Shown: piece by piece, positions 1 to 5,851 of the stretch
Layout of the letters: every line of letters begins with the position of its first letter
Numbering within the stretch: position 1 is the first letter of the stretch
Assembly: GCA_018665385.1 (NCBI GenBank)
Contig: JABJDN010000191.1
Location: forward strand, 1-10,509
Length of the DNA stretch: 10,509 nt
From: Phycisphaerae bacterium
GTDB taxonomy: Bacteria > Planctomycetota > Phycisphaerae > Phycisphaerales > SM1A02
Reading direction: 5' to 3'
Program-made: the position numbers and the translations under genes
Notes under the pieces: model-generated
Database searches by the model: none
What the model was told of the DNA's origin: nothing
What the model saw: the letters and a program-made list of their open reading frames with translations, nothing else

Positions 1-298
1 ATGTTTGTACAGCCTGTAGTACAGCTTTGCGAATGAGTGATTGCTCGTCGGTACGCAGAATCGCTGCATCTTCTTCCCCGACAATGTGCAAATCTGCTTG
101 AGCAAGGTGCTCTGCTAAACTGAGGGCGATGATTGCTTGTACAGCGTAATCAGCTACTGTCACGGGGCTTCTGTCGTCTTTTGTGACTTGCCGTAACTCT
201 TCCAAATTCGCTTGTACAGCTCTCGCCACTGCGCATGCAGTGCAGACAGCTTCAAGGGCAGCTGGAATAAGACGGTGCTGGGCTGTAAAATCATTCAT
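1..298 (-). CDS. 3'(2'),5'-bisphosphate nucleotidase-like protein (CysQ/Hal2, inositol monophosphatase superfamily), partial
   Basis: Reading leftward from ATG at 298, 99 codons are open to the window edge, so the C-terminus is missing. The N-terminus carries the Hal2/CysQ signature: a Lys-Asp-Asp-Arg stretch, then SPVTVAD (residues 44-50), and IVGEED (residues 72-77), whose acidic residues bind Mg2+ in this superfamily. The family removes a phosphate from 3'-phosphoadenosine 5'-phosphate (PAP, from sulfate assimilation) or from inositol phosphates; the Hal2-like wording favours PAP, but this is inference. The start is supported by an AGAGGA ribosome-binding site just upstream (TACAAGAGGAATT before ATG). 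It lies after the atp terminator, so it probably has its own promoter in 299-376, although I see no convincing -35/-10 pair there. Confidence 0.8.
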   Translation of the reverse strand, partial: MNDFTAQHRLIPAALEAVCTACAVARAVQANLEELRQVTKDDRSPVTVADYAVQAIIALSLAEHLAQADLHIVGEEDAAILRTDEQSLIRKAVLQAVQT

Positions 299-376
299 AA
301 TTCCTCTTGTAATCGGCTAAAAAATGTATTTTTGACCAATAAACGGAGTGATTATCCGTCGCATGGTACTACCACG

Positions 377-402
377 AAAAAACCCCCGACTTGCGCCAGG
401 GG
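377..402 (-). terminator. Rho-independent terminator of the atp operon
   Basis: On the minus strand CCCCTGGC, loop GCAA, GTCGGGGG form an 8-bp stem with two G-U wobbles and a GNRA tetraloop, followed directly by six T (382-377). It begins about 25 nt after the atpA stop codon. On the plus strand the same stem has A-C mismatches, so it is directional and terminates leftward transcription. It marks atpA as the last gene of this transcript. Confidence 0.85.
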
Positions 403-426
403 CTTTTAGATACACATATAAAATGT

Positions 427-1974
427 TTACGCAACAAAAGTCGTTTTGAAGTCACCGATGGCTTTCTTGAAGTCATCATCTAAACCCTTGAAGGATTTTG
501 CCTCTGCAAGCTTATCCTTCGTACTTTTGCCAGTTGTGCTCATGTACTCAGCAAGACCTTCTTCAAATGCGTGGACTTTTGTAAGGTCAACGTCATCTAA
601 GAAACCTTTTGATGCAGCATAAATTGCGATAGCCTGATCAATAGCATTGAACGGTGTGTACTGTCCTTGTTTCAACAATTCAACAAGGCGAGCACCGCGA
701 TCAAGTTGTTGTTGGGATGCAGCATCAAGTTCAGTACCAAGTTGTGCAAACGCTTCAAGTTCGCGGAACGCAGCAAGGTCAAGACGAAGCGAACCAGCAA
801 CTTCTTTCATCGCTTTAATTTGCGCGTTACCACCTACACGACTTACAGAAATCCCCACGTTAATCGCTGGGCGAACACCAGAAGCGAAAAGCTCTGGCTG
901 CAAGTAAATTTGTCCGTCAGTAATTGAAATTACGTTCGTTGGGATGTATGCAGACACATCGCCTTCTTGCGTTTCAATAATTGGAAGAGCAGTAAGTGAA
1001 CCGGCGCCGTTTTCATCTGAAAGTTTTGTAGCACGTTCAAGAAGACGGCTATGCAGATAGAACACGTCGCCAGGGAATGCTTCACGTCCTGGAGGACGGC
1101 GAAGAAGTAGTGACAACTGACGATACGCAGTCGCTTGCTTTGAAAGGTCGTCGTACACACAAAGTGCGTGCTTCGGACTTTTACCTTCTTTTCCTTGCCA
1201 CATGAAGTACTCGCCCATTGCGCAACCTGCGTAAGGAGCAATGTATTGCAGTGGAGCGGCAGTAGATGAACCAGCTACAACGACAATGGTGTATTCCATG
1301 GCGCCATTTTGTTTAAGAGTGTCAATAACTGCAGCAACTGTGGAGTCTTTTTGACCAACGGCTACATAGACACACACGACTGCTTCGTCTGTGCCCCAAT
1401 ATTGTTTCTGATTGATGATTGTGTCAATCGCAACCGCTGTTTTACCAGTTTTACGGTCACCAATGATGAGTTCACGCTGGCCTCGACCAATCGGAATCAT
1501 AGAGTCAACCGCTTTGATACCAGTTTGCATTGGTTCAACAACTGGTTGGCGGGCAGCAATACCAGGAGCAACAATATCAAGCTTCGATGTGCTTGATGCG
1601 TTGATTGGCGGGCCACCGTCCATTGGGTTGCCGAGCGGGTCGACTACGCGTCCAAGTAGTTCAGGACCAGTGGGCACTTCAAGAAGGCGGTTCGTTGTGC
1701 GAACTGTATTGCCCTCGGCGACTGCTAGGTAATCACCATAGATAATCGCACCAACGGTGTCTTCTTCAAGGTTCATTGCTTGGCCCATCACTGCGCCTTT
1801 TGAAGTTTCAAATTCAAGCAATTCGCCAGCCATACAACCTGAGAGGCCGTAGATTCGTGCAATACCATCACCAACTTCGACCACTTGGCCTACTTCAGAA
1901 ATTTCAAGTTCACTTGTGAACTGTTCAATCTCTTGTTTGATGACAGATGTGATTTCGTCTGTTTTAATCTTCAT
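427..1974 (-). CDS. atpA: F1Fo ATP synthase subunit alpha
   Basis: Full-length alpha subunit of 515 residues, the family's usual size. It is the non-catalytic nucleotide-binding partner of beta in the F1 head on the cytoplasmic side. The Walker A motif GDRKTGKT is at residues 172-179, the Walker B region HALCVYDD at about 267-274, and the VGISVSRVGG segment with the conserved Arg that reaches the catalytic site at about residues 371-380 (Arg377). The N-terminal beta-barrel (about 25-95) and C-terminal helical domain are intact. It starts at ATG 1974, 31 nt after the atpH stop, with a modest AAGG upstream. It is the last gene of the operon, followed by a terminator; gamma and beta, which usually follow, are absent. 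Confidence 0.98.
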   Translation of the reverse strand: MKIKTDEITSVIKQEIEQFTSELEISEVGQVVEVGDGIARIYGLSGCMAGELLEFETSKGAVMGQAMNLEEDTVGAIIYGDYLAVAEGNTVRTTNRLLEVPTGPELLGRVVDPLGNPMDGGPPINASSTSKLDIVAPGIAARQPVVEPMQTGIKAVDSMIPIGRGQRELIIGDRKTGKTAVAIDTIINQKQYWGTDEAVVCVYVAVGQKDSTVAAVIDTLKQNGAMEYTIVVVAGSSTAAPLQYIAPYAGCAMGEYFMWQGKEGKSPKHALCVYDDLSKQATAYRQLSLLLRRPPGREAFPGDVFYLHSRLLERATKLSDENGAGSLTALPIIETQEGDVSAYIPTNVISITDGQIYLQPELFASGVRPAINVGISVSRVGGNAQIKAMKEVAGSLRLDLAAFRELEAFAQLGTELDAASQQQLDRGARLVELLKQGQYTPFNAIDQAIAIYAASKGFLDDVDLTKVHAFEEGLAEYMSTTGKSTKDKLAEAKSFKGLDDDFKKAIGDFKTTFVA

Positions 1975-2005
1975 TGTATTCTTCGCCTTTTCTAGGGTTT
2001 AAGAA

Positions 2006-2611
2006 TTATTTTGTATCTTCAAGATACGTTTCAAATTGTTCTCTGATCGCCATCGAGCCTTTGCTCTGCACGCTTTCAGAGAGTCGTCGTAGTTTGGTTG
2101 CAACGGAGCCATCAATAAGTTGGTCGCCGATGCGAAGTTTGACGCCACCAAGCATGGAGGGGTCAACATGGGAGTGTAAGACGGGTTCTTTACCAAGCAT
2201 CTCTTGCACGTTCCTTTTGATTGTTTGCAACGATGTCTCATCAACTGCTCTTGGAGTAAAGACATTGACTTCTACACGCCCAAGTGCTTCTTGCACCAAT
2301 TGTGCATACGCAACTTCGATTTGACGCAAGTGGTCAAGTCGACCCTTGTTGTTTAGAACAAGAAGGAATCGCAACGCGAGGTCTGTGACCTTATTTGTGA
2401 AGATAGCACTCAGAGCTTCACCACGTTTTACTTTGTCTATAATCGGTGATGAGAAGAACAAACCAATTTCTTGGTTGTTTGCAGTTAACGCGCAAACTTG
2501 CTCTAGTTCATCAGCAATTTCAAGCACTTTATCTGTTCCACCAGCGTCTGTTGCTAATTCGAACAGACTACGGGCGTAGACATTGGCAAGTGCGTCGGTT
2601 TGCGTACTCAC
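2006..2611 (-). CDS. atpH: F1Fo ATP synthase subunit delta
   Basis: A 201-residue delta (OSCP-like) subunit, which joins the top of F1 to the b-subunit peripheral stalk. The N-terminal helical domain opens with ANVYARSLFELA (residues 9-20). The C-terminus has the typical GGVKLRIGDQLIDGSVATKL signature (about 155-174). The start is GTG at 2611, which overlaps the atpF stop in a GTGA arrangement, so the two are probably translationally coupled. Length is slightly above the usual 175-185 residues. No defects are seen. Confidence 0.95.
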   Translation of the reverse strand: MSTQTDALANVYARSLFELATDAGGTDKVLEIADELEQVCALTANNQEIGLFFSSPIIDKVKRGEALSAIFTNKVTDLALRFLLVLNNKGRLDHLRQIEVAYAQLVQEALGRVEVNVFTPRAVDETSLQTIKRNVQEMLGKEPVLHSHVDPSMLGGVKLRIGDQLIDGSVATKLRRLSESVQSKGSMAIREQFETYLEDTK

Positions 2612-3135
2612 TTGGTATTCGCCATTTCTGCAAGTGTTTCATTGACGAGCGCTTGCTGATCAACAGCAGAGATTTCTCGGTCAAGGATTTTTCCTGCGAT
2701 TGCAACAGCCAGCGTGCTTGCTTGTGCGTGAAGTTCACCAATAGCAGCCTTCTTAGCAGCATCGATGTCCGCCGTTGCGGCTTGTTTTATCTCACCTAGT
2801 TCGCGAGTGTTGTTAGCACGAAGTTCTTCCGCGACTGCTTTGGCATCTTGACGAGCCTTTGCAATCATTTCGCCAGCTTCAGTTCTTGCTTTTACAAGTT
2901 CTGCTTCGTATTGGGCTAATGCATCGTTCGCTTGTTGGCGAGCTTCTTCAGCAGAATCAAGGTCGCTACGCAATTTTTGGTCGCGTGCATCAAGGCCCTT
3001 CAGTATCTGTGGCCAAACGAATTTAGCTGCAAGCAAGAAAAAGATAACGAATACAACTAATGCTGTACCGAGAGTGAGCAACTGAACATCAACAGGTGAT
3101 GCGCCAGTGTCAGCGGCAATGAAAGGGATCATCAT
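2608..3135 (-). CDS. atpF: F1Fo ATP synthase subunit b
   Basis: Peripheral-stalk b subunit: one N-terminal membrane helix (about residues 20-42, VVFVIFFLLAAKFVWPQI), then a long, highly charged Ala/Glu/Lys-rich coiled coil to the end, where it meets delta. I chose ATG at 3135 (175 residues) because GGAAG-AAAG precedes it. The alternative GTG at 3150 would add five residues (MEESP) but has no ribosome-binding site. An ATG at 3132 is equally possible. Only one b gene is present, so the stalk is probably a homodimer, unless a b' gene lies elsewhere. Confidence 0.95.
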   Translation of the reverse strand: MMIPFIAADTGASPVDVQLLTLGTALVVFVIFFLLAAKFVWPQILKGLDARDQKLRSDLDSAEEARQQANDALAQYEAELVKARTEAGEMIAKARQDAKAVAEELRANNTRELGEIKQAATADIDAAKKAAIGELHAQASTLAVAIAGKILDREISAVDQQALVNETLAEMANTK

Positions 3136-3143
3136 GGGGCTTT

Positions 3144-3158
3144 CTTCCACGTAGGAAA
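3144..3158 (-). promoter_or_regulatory. hairpin covering the atpF ribosome-binding site
   Basis: In the minus-strand RNA, UUUCC (3158-3154) can pair with GGAAG (3148-3144) around a UACGU loop, a 5-bp stem including one G-U pair. GGAAG is the best Shine-Dalgarno match for atpF, so the fold could damp atpF translation. The stem is short and could be chance. Confidence 0.3.
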
Positions 3159-3170
3159 GTTTGGAATCTT

Positions 3171-3196
3171 GGAGGGTCTACGTCTGCAAACCCGCC
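3171..3196 (-). promoter_or_regulatory. stable RNA hairpin between atpE and atpF
   Basis: On the minus strand GGGTTTGC (3193-3186), loop AGAC, GTAGACCC (3181-3174) pair over 8 bp with two G-U wobbles. Two more G-C pairs follow outside a C/T mismatch (3196-3195 with 3172-3171). No T-run follows, so it is not a terminator. It starts about 17 nt after the atpE stop and could act as a 3' mRNA stabiliser or processing site for the atpE message. Function is inferred from position. Confidence 0.5.
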
Positions 3197-3212
3197 GAAT
3201 AGTAAACCAAAC

Positions 3213-3548
3213 TTAGAGGATTGCGAGAAGACCAACAACAACTGCGAAGAGGGCAACGCCTTCAACAAGAGCAGCTGTAATAATCATATTGGTACCAATT
3301 GAGCCGGCCATTTCTGGTTGGCGTGCGATTGCTTCAACAGCACTACCGCCAATTCGACCGATGCCAACACCAGCGCCAAGTGCACCAATACCAGCAGCGA
3401 GACCACCACCAATTCCTTTAAGACCACTTGCACTTGCTTTAGCAAGAGCTTCGGCACCATCACCTGTAGCATCTTGAGCAATAGCAGGGTCTACAACAAT
3501 CATGAGGCCGAGTGAGGCCAGAGCAGTTAAAGCAACAAGCTTTTTCAT
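3213..3548 (-). CDS. atpE: F1Fo ATP synthase subunit c, with N-terminal signal-like extension
   Basis: The c subunit forms the membrane rotor ring. The mature part has helix 1 with the Gly/Ala-rich GIGALGAGVGIGRIGG (about residues 53-68), the polar loop ARQPE (75-79), and helix 2 with the ion-binding Glu96 in AALVEGVALF. The residue after Glu is Gly and helix 1 lacks the Gln of Na+ rings, which points to H+ coupling. The 111-residue length exceeds the usual 70-90 because of an N-terminal extension that looks like a cleavable signal peptide: MKK, a hydrophobic core, then PAIA before QDA at about residue 24. It is set apart from its neighbours by 92 nt upstream and about 77 nt downstream, both with RNA hairpins, whereas the other atp genes overlap or nearly touch. 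The RBS is weak (GGATG about 10 nt before ATG). Confidence 0.95.
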   Translation of the reverse strand: MKKLVALTALASLGLMIVVDPAIAQDATGDGAEALAKASASGLKGIGGGLAAGIGALGAGVGIGRIGGSAVEAIARQPEMAGSIGTNMIITAALVEGVALFAVVVGLLAIL

Positions 3549-3583
3549 AAGTTCATCCAGTTCGTCAAAAAGTGACTATTTAT

Positions 3584-3635
3584 AAGTGCCGTGGGAGCAC
3601 TTCATAGAAAAATTAGGACCCATCCCACGTGGGTC
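3584..3635 (-). promoter_or_regulatory. twin hairpins with complementary loops (candidate kissing-loop element) upstream of atpE
   Basis: In the minus-strand transcript the first hairpin is GACCCA, loop CGTGGGA, TGGGTC (3635-3617). After a 14-nt linker containing five T, the second is AAGTGC, loop TCCCACG, GCACTT (3602-3584). Both stems are perfect 6-bp helices and both loops are 7 nt. The loops are exact reverse complements of each other, and complementarity stops at the loop edges. A smaller GTCA/TGAC hairpin (3576-3564) follows before the atpE start. The geometry matches known RNA kissing-loop complexes. The role, in stability, translation or attenuation of atpE, is inference. Confidence 0.55.
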
Positions 3636-3640
3636 AAAGT

Positions 3641-4546
3641 TTAGTGCGCCGCTTCTGCGTGCTCCTCGTGATCGCCATGGTGGGACATTTGCCCAATGAA
3701 AACCGTTGTAAGGAACATGAAGATAAATGCTTGCAAGAAAGCGACAAACAGTTCAAGGAAACTAATACACACAGCAGCTACAGTAGAGATTACTTCTACT
3801 GAGCCAGTCATAAACCAATTCTGTGTTGCCTGGAACGTAATCATTCCAAACATAGTGAGCACTGCGAGCATTGTGTGCCCAGCAACCATGTTCGCGAACA
3901 AACGAATTGCTAATGCAGCAGGCTTAATGAACATGCCCATAAATTCGATAGGGAGCATGATTGGTAGTAAGTAGAGTGGTGCGCCACCTGTAAGGTGGTG
4001 TGCCCATCCGCCGATCCCTAAGGACTTAAACGCATGGAACTGAATAACGAAAAATGATACCATCGCAAGAGCGATGGTGACAGAAATGTTAGATGTTGCT
4101 GTGCCACCAAAGACAGCCCAGTCAATTTTGCTTTCCATCGCTACTTTGCCGTACACCACTTGAAGATCCGCAAAAGGGATCATGCCAAGCACATTGCAAG
4201 TCAGAATAAAGAAGAACAAGGAAAGCAAGTAGGGGAGGAATTTATTTGTTTCTTCGCCAAGAACTGGCTTGATGACGGTATCACGCAAATACAGCGTAAT
4301 CACTTCAATAATTTGTGGAATTCTACCTTTGGTCAGGAATCGGCTAGTGCCTTCAGATTCGTGTCCGACCGTGATACGGTTGGCAGCAATTTTCAGAAAA
4401 CAAAAAGTAACAATAGCAGCAACAACTAAGGAAACTGCATGCAAAGTAAAAACCGGTTTTCCAAACATCGTAATGTGATCCGTACCCGAGACAGTTTTGT
4501 CTAGGATATGGTGGATTGGGTTGTCGCTAGCAAGGATTGGAAACAT
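3641..4546 (-). CDS. atpB: F1Fo ATP synthase subunit a
   Basis: Subunit a (301 residues) forms the two proton half-channels beside the c ring. It has about six hydrophobic segments. The essential Arg is at residue 215 in KPAALAIRLFANMVAGH, and the last helix has the conserved FLQAFIF with Gln272. IPFADL at about 123-128 is the usual loop after the second or third helix. The N-terminus is long, about 30 residues before the first helix, as in many non-proteobacterial forms. The C-terminal tail is rich in His and acidic residues (residues 289-301), which is unusual. It starts at ATG 4546, only 5 nt after the upstream stop and with no clear Shine-Dalgarno, suggesting coupling to the gene before it. 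Confidence 0.97.
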   Translation of the reverse strand: MFPILASDNPIHHILDKTVSGTDHITMFGKPVFTLHAVSLVVAAIVTFCFLKIAANRITVGHESEGTSRFLTKGRIPQIIEVITLYLRDTVIKPVLGEETNKFLPYLLSLFFFILTCNVLGMIPFADLQVVYGKVAMESKIDWAVFGGTATSNISVTIALAMVSFFVIQFHAFKSLGIGGWAHHLTGGAPLYLLPIMLPIEFMGMFIKPAALAIRLFANMVAGHTMLAVLTMFGMITFQATQNWFMTGSVEVISTVAAVCISFLELFVAFLQAFIFMFLTTVFIGQMSHHGDHEEHAEAAH

Positions 4547-4551
4547 GAAGT

Positions 4552-4968
4552 TTACTCAGTATTTAGGCTGGTTTTTGCGAGTGTTGCAGCGATTACTTTG
4601 GTCTCGGCAACAAGTAAAAATACAGCGGTCAATAGGAACGAAAATAACAATGGGCGTAGCCCAAAATGAGCCACGTAGTATAACAAGGAAGACGCTCCAA
4701 GTGCAGCAATAAACCGCCCGAAGGAAGCCGCTGACCAGAGGGACCCAATGATGGCGATGGGCCGTGATTTGCTTGGTGAGAAAAGCACCAAAACCCCTAT
4801 TGAAATGAGCCAAATAGCACCGATTTCGCTCAAGCCCCAAAGGATATATTCACTTGGGTAGCCAGCAATAAAGACGCCGCTTGTCCAGAGCAACCCAGCG
4901 AGTACTACTGCAGCGCTCTGCGCTGCTGCTAATCGCCCAAATGGAAGAGAAATTTCAGGTGAGTTCAC
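4552..4968 (-). CDS. small four-helix membrane protein in the AtpI position
   Basis: A 138-residue very hydrophobic protein with about four predicted membrane helices (about residues 12-35, 41-63, 70-95, 102-130) and few charges. I do not recognise the family from sequence. It lies between an AtpZ-like gene and atpB, where many bacteria encode AtpI, the accessory membrane protein thought to help c-ring assembly or Mg2+ supply, so it is probably the functional equivalent. The start is GTG at 4968, overlapping the upstream stop as GTGA. Its stop lies 5 nt from atpB, so it is tightly built into the operon. Confidence 0.7.
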   Translation of the reverse strand: MNSPEISLPFGRLAAAQSAAVVLAGLLWTSGVFIAGYPSEYILWGLSEIGAIWLISIGVLVLFSPSKSRPIAIIGSLWSAASFGRFIAALGASSLLYYVAHFGLRPLLFSFLLTAVFLLVAETKVIAATLAKTSLNTE

Positions 4969-5195
4969 GATTGACCCTCTTTGACGGCACGAAGCGCGTC
5001 GCGGATGAAATCCACCATTCCGTAGACGATGCCAATGACAGCGCCTGTGACGATATAGGTGCGTTCACTTTCTACTGATCCAAACATCCAAGCAAGAACC
5101 CATCCAAGCAACCCTCCAGCGATAATCATTGAAACAAACGTAAAGCCCATCGAGGAAAGTCGCCAAAGGCGATTCGATTGTGTCTCTTTTGCCAT
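4965..5195 (-). CDS. AtpZ/AtpI-like accessory protein of the ATP synthase operon
   Basis: A 76-residue protein starting MAKETQSNRLWRL, with two membrane helices (about residues 17-38 and 46-66) joined by a short charged loop (SVESER), the second helix entering VDFIRDA. Size, the Gly-rich first helix (IIAGGLLGWVLAW) and first place in the operon fit the AtpZ/putative F0F1-ATPase subunit family, implicated in Mg2+/Ca2+ transport with AtpI or in assembly. I chose ATG 5195. The frame stays open to 5294, but that start would run through the palindromic promoter region and overlap nuoI. No strong ribosome-binding site precedes it; AGGT lies about 13 nt upstream. Confidence 0.75.
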   Translation of the reverse strand: MAKETQSNRLWRLSSMGFTFVSMIIAGGLLGWVLAWMFGSVESERTYIVTGAVIGIVYGMVDFIRDALRAVKEGQS

Positions 5196-5221
5196 TTCGA
5201 CATTGTACCTAATACGCAACA

Positions 5222-5274
5222 GTACGGGGTCCGGTACACCTGTACTATAGGTACAGGTGTACCAGACCCTGTAC
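5222..5274. promoter_or_regulatory. 53-bp inverted repeat with twin TACA-NN-TGTA dyads in the atp/nuoI divergent region
   Basis: Two 24-nt arms (5222-5245 and 5251-5274) around a TATAG spacer are reverse complements at 22 of 24 positions; the inner 13 bp of each arm match perfectly. Each arm holds a smaller dyad, GTACA-CC-TGTAC at 5234-5245 and GTACA-GG-TGTAC at 5251-5262, with centres 17 bp apart. GTAC occurs six times here at symmetric spacings of 12, 8, 9, 8 and 12 bp. On the minus strand TATAGT (5249-5244) is a 5/6 match to a -10 box, placed between the two dyads. TACANNTGTA is the known CopY operator core and resembles BlaI/MecI sites. It probably binds a dimeric repressor acting on both atp and nuoI; the regulator is not identified. 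Confidence 0.7.
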
Positions 5275-5286
5275 AATTCCTGAACT

Positions 5287-5844
5287 ATGGTCAAGAAACG
5301 AGATTACATTGTTGACGTGACTCCTTCGTCGATGCACGCATCGGATTATTTCTTTGTGCCAGCAGTGTTTCGCGGGCTTGGAACCACACTTCGCCATTGC
5401 CTTGGAAATATGGGCAGAGGCGGCTCCAACAAGAAAAATATCTGGGTAGTGAAATATCCGGAAGAAAAACGTGATACTCGAAACGTTGTCGACGGTGGTC
5501 AAGAACGGTCAACCTTCCGCGGTGTGCATAGATTGAACCGAGATGACCAAGGACGCGAGCGATGCGTAGCCTGTTTCATGTGCTCAACTGCATGTCCTGC
5601 GAACTGTATTGATATTGTTGCCGAGGCAGCACCGTGGGACGACCGCGAAAAACGCCCGAAGAGTTTCGAAATAGACGAACTCAAATGTATTTTCTGCGGT
5701 ATGTGCGAAGAAGCGTGCCCGGTTGATGCTATTGAACTTACACCACGCTACGAAGTAGTCGGTACTTCAAGAGAAGAAATGATTTTCGATAAAGAAAAAC
5801 TACTTTCTATCAACGATATTACTATCGAAGATAAACCTATGTAA
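5287..5844 (+). CDS. nuoI: NADH-quinone oxidoreductase subunit I (complex I, 2x[4Fe-4S] ferredoxin subunit)
   Basis: A 185-residue NuoI. It carries the two 4Fe-4S clusters (N6a/N6b) that pass electrons through the peripheral arm of complex I towards quinone. Motif 1 has Cys 93, 96, 99 and 103 (CVACFMCSTACP); motif 2 has Cys 134, 137, 140 and 144 (CIFCGMCEEACP). The N-terminal segment FVPAVFRGLGTTLRHCLGN is the usual amphipathic membrane-contacting helix. The start is ATG 5287; it has no obvious Shine-Dalgarno and lies only 12 bp from the palindrome. It stands alone: no other nuo gene is in the window, it is divergent from the atp operon, and its stop is 7 bp from the convergent gene's stop. 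Confidence 0.95.
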   Translation: MVKKRDYIVDVTPSSMHASDYFFVPAVFRGLGTTLRHCLGNMGRGGSNKKNIWVVKYPEEKRDTRNVVDGGQERSTFRGVHRLNRDDQGRERCVACFMCSTACPANCIDIVAEAAPWDDREKRPKSFEIDELKCIFCGMCEEACPVDAIELTPRYEVVGTSREEMIFDKEKLLSINDITIEDKPM

Positions 5845-5851
5845 ATTACGG

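Noticed and set aside
5..217. Several TGTACAG/GTACAG words in the nucleotidase gene, including a TACA-N3-TGTA near the left edge, resembling the boxes at 5222-5274.
   Set aside because: They lie inside coding sequence and arise from repeated Ala-Val-Gln codons; spacing is irregular and not the NN centre.
364..374. TGGTA-C-TACCA dyad between the terminator and the nucleotidase gene.
   Set aside because: Short, with an odd centre, and not tied to a recognisable promoter; it could easily be chance.
930..1732. Open frames of 95-106 codons overlapping atpA on both strands.
   Set aside because: They are shadows of the highly conserved atpA frame with no family features or start signals of their own.
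3607..3635. Hairpin plus TAATTTTT between atpB and atpE as a true terminator.
   Set aside because: The T-run starts 3 nt after a 6-bp stem with a large loop, and essential operon genes follow; at most it is a partial attenuator.
5240..5256. CTGT-N9-ACAG in the palindrome, resembling a LexA/SOS box.
   Set aside because: The spacing is one base longer than the E. coli type, and the adjacent genes have no SOS role; the TACANNTGTA reading explains the symmetry better.
5195..5294. Longer 109-residue version of the AtpZ-like protein starting at 5294.
   Set aside because: The extra N-terminus is encoded by the palindrome and overlaps nuoI; ATG 5195 gives a family-like start.
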